Part shown: in pieces, positions 5,467 to 7,071 of the stretch
Layout: every line of letters begins with the position of its first letter
Position numbering within the stretch: the first letter of the stretch is position 1
Source of the DNA: CAVPRW01 sp046727435 [NCBI: bacterium]
GTDB taxonomy: Bacteria; Tectomicrobia; Entotheonellia; J063
Assembly (NCBI GenBank): GCA_046727435.1
Contig: JBKPCR010000122.1
Span: forward strand, 1 to 7,071
Length of the DNA stretch: 7,071 nucleotides
Direction of reading: 5' to 3'
The notes under the pieces: generated by a model
The model's database searches: none
The model's input: only the letters and a program-made list of their open reading frames with translations
Told to the model about the DNA's origin: nothing
Program-made: the position numbers and the translations under genes

Positions 5467-7008
5467 GTGGCATGTTATAGAGCTAGCGGCATCTTGTTGC
5501 ATCCCACGTCGCTCCCTGGTCCATTCGGCATCGGCGACCTCGGTGCTGGGGCGTATCAATTCGTCCACTTTTTACAGGACAGCTGCCAGCAGGTGTGGCA
5601 GCTATTGCCGCTGGGGCCCACCGGTTACGGAAATTCCCCGTACCAGACCTATTCGGCCTTTGCGGGCAATCACTTGCTGCTGAGCTTGGAGACTTTGCAG
5701 GCAGAGGGTTTGCTGTCTGCGAGTGATCTCACCGAGGCGCCGCCATTTCCACTGCATCGAGTGGAGTATGAAGCGGTCAGCGATTTCAAACAGTGCATGC
5801 TGTGGAAAGCCTTCGAGACGTTTCAGCATACCGCTGCTCTCTCCCAACGCGACGACCTGGCTGCCTTCAGCCAACGTCAGGCGGAGTGGCTCGACGATTA
5901 TACGCTGTTCATGGCGCTGAAAGAGGCCCATGGCGGCATATCGTGGACCGAGTGGGAACGCGCCATCGTGCGCCGCGAGCCTGCCGCCATGACGGGTTGG
6001 CGGAAGAAGCTCGCGCCTCGCATCCAGTTTCACGCCTTCCTCCAGTACCAGTTCTCCCGCCAATGGCAGAACTTGAAGGCCAAATGCCACCAACATAGCA
6101 TCCAGCTCTTCGGCGACGTGCCCATTTTCGTCGCGCACGATAGCGCCGATGTTTGGGCGCATCCCGAGCTGTTCTATCTGGATGCTTCTGGCAACCCAAT
6201 GGTGGTGGCAGGAGTGCCGCCGGACTACTTCAGCCGGACGGGGCAGCGCTGGGGGAATCCACTCTATCGCTGGGAGGTCATGGGGGCGTCAGGGTATGCG
6301 TGGTGGATTCAGCGCCTGCAGTCCACGCGTGAGATGGTGGATATCATCCGCTTGGATCACTTCCGCGGCTTTGAAGCCTACTGGGAAGTGCCAGCCTCCG
6401 AAGATACTGCGATCAATGGCCGTTGGGTCGAAGGTCCAGGAGCCGCCTTCTTCGAGGCATTGTACGAGGCGTTGGGAGAGTTGCCGATCGTTGCCGAAGA
6501 TCTAGGATTGATCACCCCAGAAGTGCGTGCCCTGCGAGACCGCTTCCGGCTGCCAGGGATGCGCGTGCTGCAGTTCGGCTTCGGCGGAGATCCCCGCACG
6601 AACGAGCACTGTCCTCACAACTATCCCCGTAACTGCGTGGTCTACACCGGCACCCACGATAACAATACGAGCCTGGGCTGGTTACATGAGGTCGAGCAAT
6701 CGGAAAGCCGGGATGGCCTCGAACCAATGCAGGCCGAACGCACAGCGGCGCTCAAATACATGGCTTCCAATGGGCAGGAGGTGCATTGGGACATGATCCG
6801 CCTGGCCCTCGCCTCGGTCGGAAACCTCGCCATCGTCCCATTACAAGATGTTCTGGGCCTAGGGCAGGAGGCACGCATGAATTACCCCGGTACGCCAGAG
6901 GGGAATTGGCAGTGGCGCTATGCCGCTGACCTGCTCACTACGGAGCTAGTGGGCCGCCTGCGCGACATAACCGAGATTTATGGCCGCGTGCCCCTGGAGG
7001 GCAAATAA
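5467..7008 (+). CDS. malQ: 4-alpha-glucanotransferase (amylomaltase, GH77)
   Basis: The 513-residue protein is a complete GH77 amylomaltase, which transfers alpha-1,4-glucan segments between maltodextrins in the cytoplasm and so works in maltodextrin and glycogen turnover. The N terminus has the family signature SGILLHPTSLPGPFGIGDLG (residues 7-26), then LLPLGPTGYGNSPYQTYSAF (46-65). VAGVPPDYFSRTGQRWGNP (247-265) is the 250s acceptor loop. Catalytic residues by motif are Asp297 in IIRLDHFRGF (nucleophile), Glu344 in IVAEDLG (acid/base) and Asp398 in TGTHDNNT (transition-state stabiliser), matching the Thermus D293, E340 and D395 arrangement. The C terminus has RMNYPGT and GNWQWR. Length is that of the short bacterial/Thermus-type form, without the extended N-terminal domain of the E. 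coli enzyme. Translation most likely begins at GTG 5467, with AAGGGG (5454-5459) 7 nt upstream; an ATG at 5465 overlaps it in another frame. No other glycogen gene is in the window. Confidence 0.96.
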   Translation: MACYRASGILLHPTSLPGPFGIGDLGAGAYQFVHFLQDSCQQVWQLLPLGPTGYGNSPYQTYSAFAGNHLLLSLETLQAEGLLSASDLTEAPPFPLHRVEYEAVSDFKQCMLWKAFETFQHTAALSQRDDLAAFSQRQAEWLDDYTLFMALKEAHGGISWTEWERAIVRREPAAMTGWRKKLAPRIQFHAFLQYQFSRQWQNLKAKCHQHSIQLFGDVPIFVAHDSADVWAHPELFYLDASGNPMVVAGVPPDYFSRTGQRWGNPLYRWEVMGASGYAWWIQRLQSTREMVDIIRLDHFRGFEAYWEVPASEDTAINGRWVEGPGAAFFEALYEALGELPIVAEDLGLITPEVRALRDRFRLPGMRVLQFGFGGDPRTNEHCPHNYPRNCVVYTGTHDNNTSLGWLHEVEQSESRDGLEPMQAERTAALKYMASNGQEVHWDMIRLALASVGNLAIVPLQDVLGLGQEARMNYPGTPEGNWQWRYAADLLTTELVGRLRDITEIYGRVPLEGK

Positions 7009-7034
7009 ACTTCCCTACCTGCTCTCAATCTTTG

Positions 7035-7069
7035 CCCGCACCAGAGGCGGTTGCGGGAGCCCCGGGCTC
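7035..7069. terminator. GC-rich hairpins after malQ, possible terminator or repeat
   Basis: CCCGCACC (7035-7042) pairs with GGTTGCGGG (7049-7057), giving eight base pairs with a one-base bulge. It overlaps a second stem, GAGCCC (7057-7062) with GGGCTC (7064-7069), that has only one base between its arms and would need to open to form a loop. The structure begins 26 bp after the malQ stop. A T-run is not visible before the window ends, so termination is unproven. Confidence 0.35.
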
Positions 7070-7071
7070 AA

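Noticed and set aside
5602-6162. Minus-strand open frame of 186 codons within malQ
   Set aside because: It is antisense to a malQ with all catalytic motifs intact, and no domain is visible in the product.
1-7071. A defence, phage, CRISPR or biosynthetic system
   Set aside because: All sizeable genes belong to common metabolic or peptidase families. No repeat-spacer array, nuclease, helicase, reverse transcriptase or carrier-protein gene is present.

Overview
The window reads as bacterial chromosome, densely coding, with GC content that looks like the upper 50s per cent (estimated by eye, not computed). Most start sites have Shine-Dalgarno sequences. The gene content (prolyl oligopeptidase, amidase, short-chain dehydrogenase, amylomaltase) and the dispersed CCCTCTCC/GGAGAGGG hairpins suit an uncultured, metabolically broad soil- or sponge-associated lineage. 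Tectomicrobia/Entotheonella, Rokubacteria or a relative are guesses only. There are no RNA genes, CRISPR arrays, transposases or phage genes.

Layout. Positions 1-1358 (minus) hold the N-terminal 452 residues of a prolyl oligopeptidase that runs off the left edge. It is divergent from a small VOC (glyoxalase-fold) gene at 1439-1801 (plus). A perfect 9-bp hairpin at 1821-1843 separates the VOC gene from the convergent minus-strand block that follows. That block, in transcription order, is an SDR oxidoreductase (5185-4433), a 118-bp gap filled by imperfect hairpins of the same repeat type, a 67-residue AtzG/GatC-like small protein (4314-4111), an amidase-signature hydrolase (4101-2701) and an alpha/beta hydrolase (2655-1894). 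The small protein and the amidase are 9 bp apart, and the amidase Shine-Dalgarno overlaps the upstream stop codon, so this pair is almost certainly co-translated.

From 5186 to 5466 is a divergent control region. It carries an 11-bp perfect inverted repeat whose arms both read TTCTTGCCTAG outwards, towards the SDR on one side and malQ on the other. Each arm lies upstream of a -10-like hexamer. malQ (4-alpha-glucanotransferase, GH77, 5467-7008, plus) is complete with all catalytic residues. GC-rich hairpins lie after its stop at the right edge.

How the genes may work together. The minus-strand block looks like a small-molecule catabolic unit: NAD-dependent alcohol/ketone oxidoreduction, amide hydrolysis by an amidase with a small partner subunit, and ester or other hydrolysis. 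The substrate cannot be read from the sequence. malQ serves maltodextrin/glycogen metabolism and is probably unrelated apart from sharing the control region. I do not see a clearly new defence or mobile system. The points most worth following up are the amidase and its small partner, the Asp-to-Cys change in the amidase signature, and the symmetric divergent promoter element.
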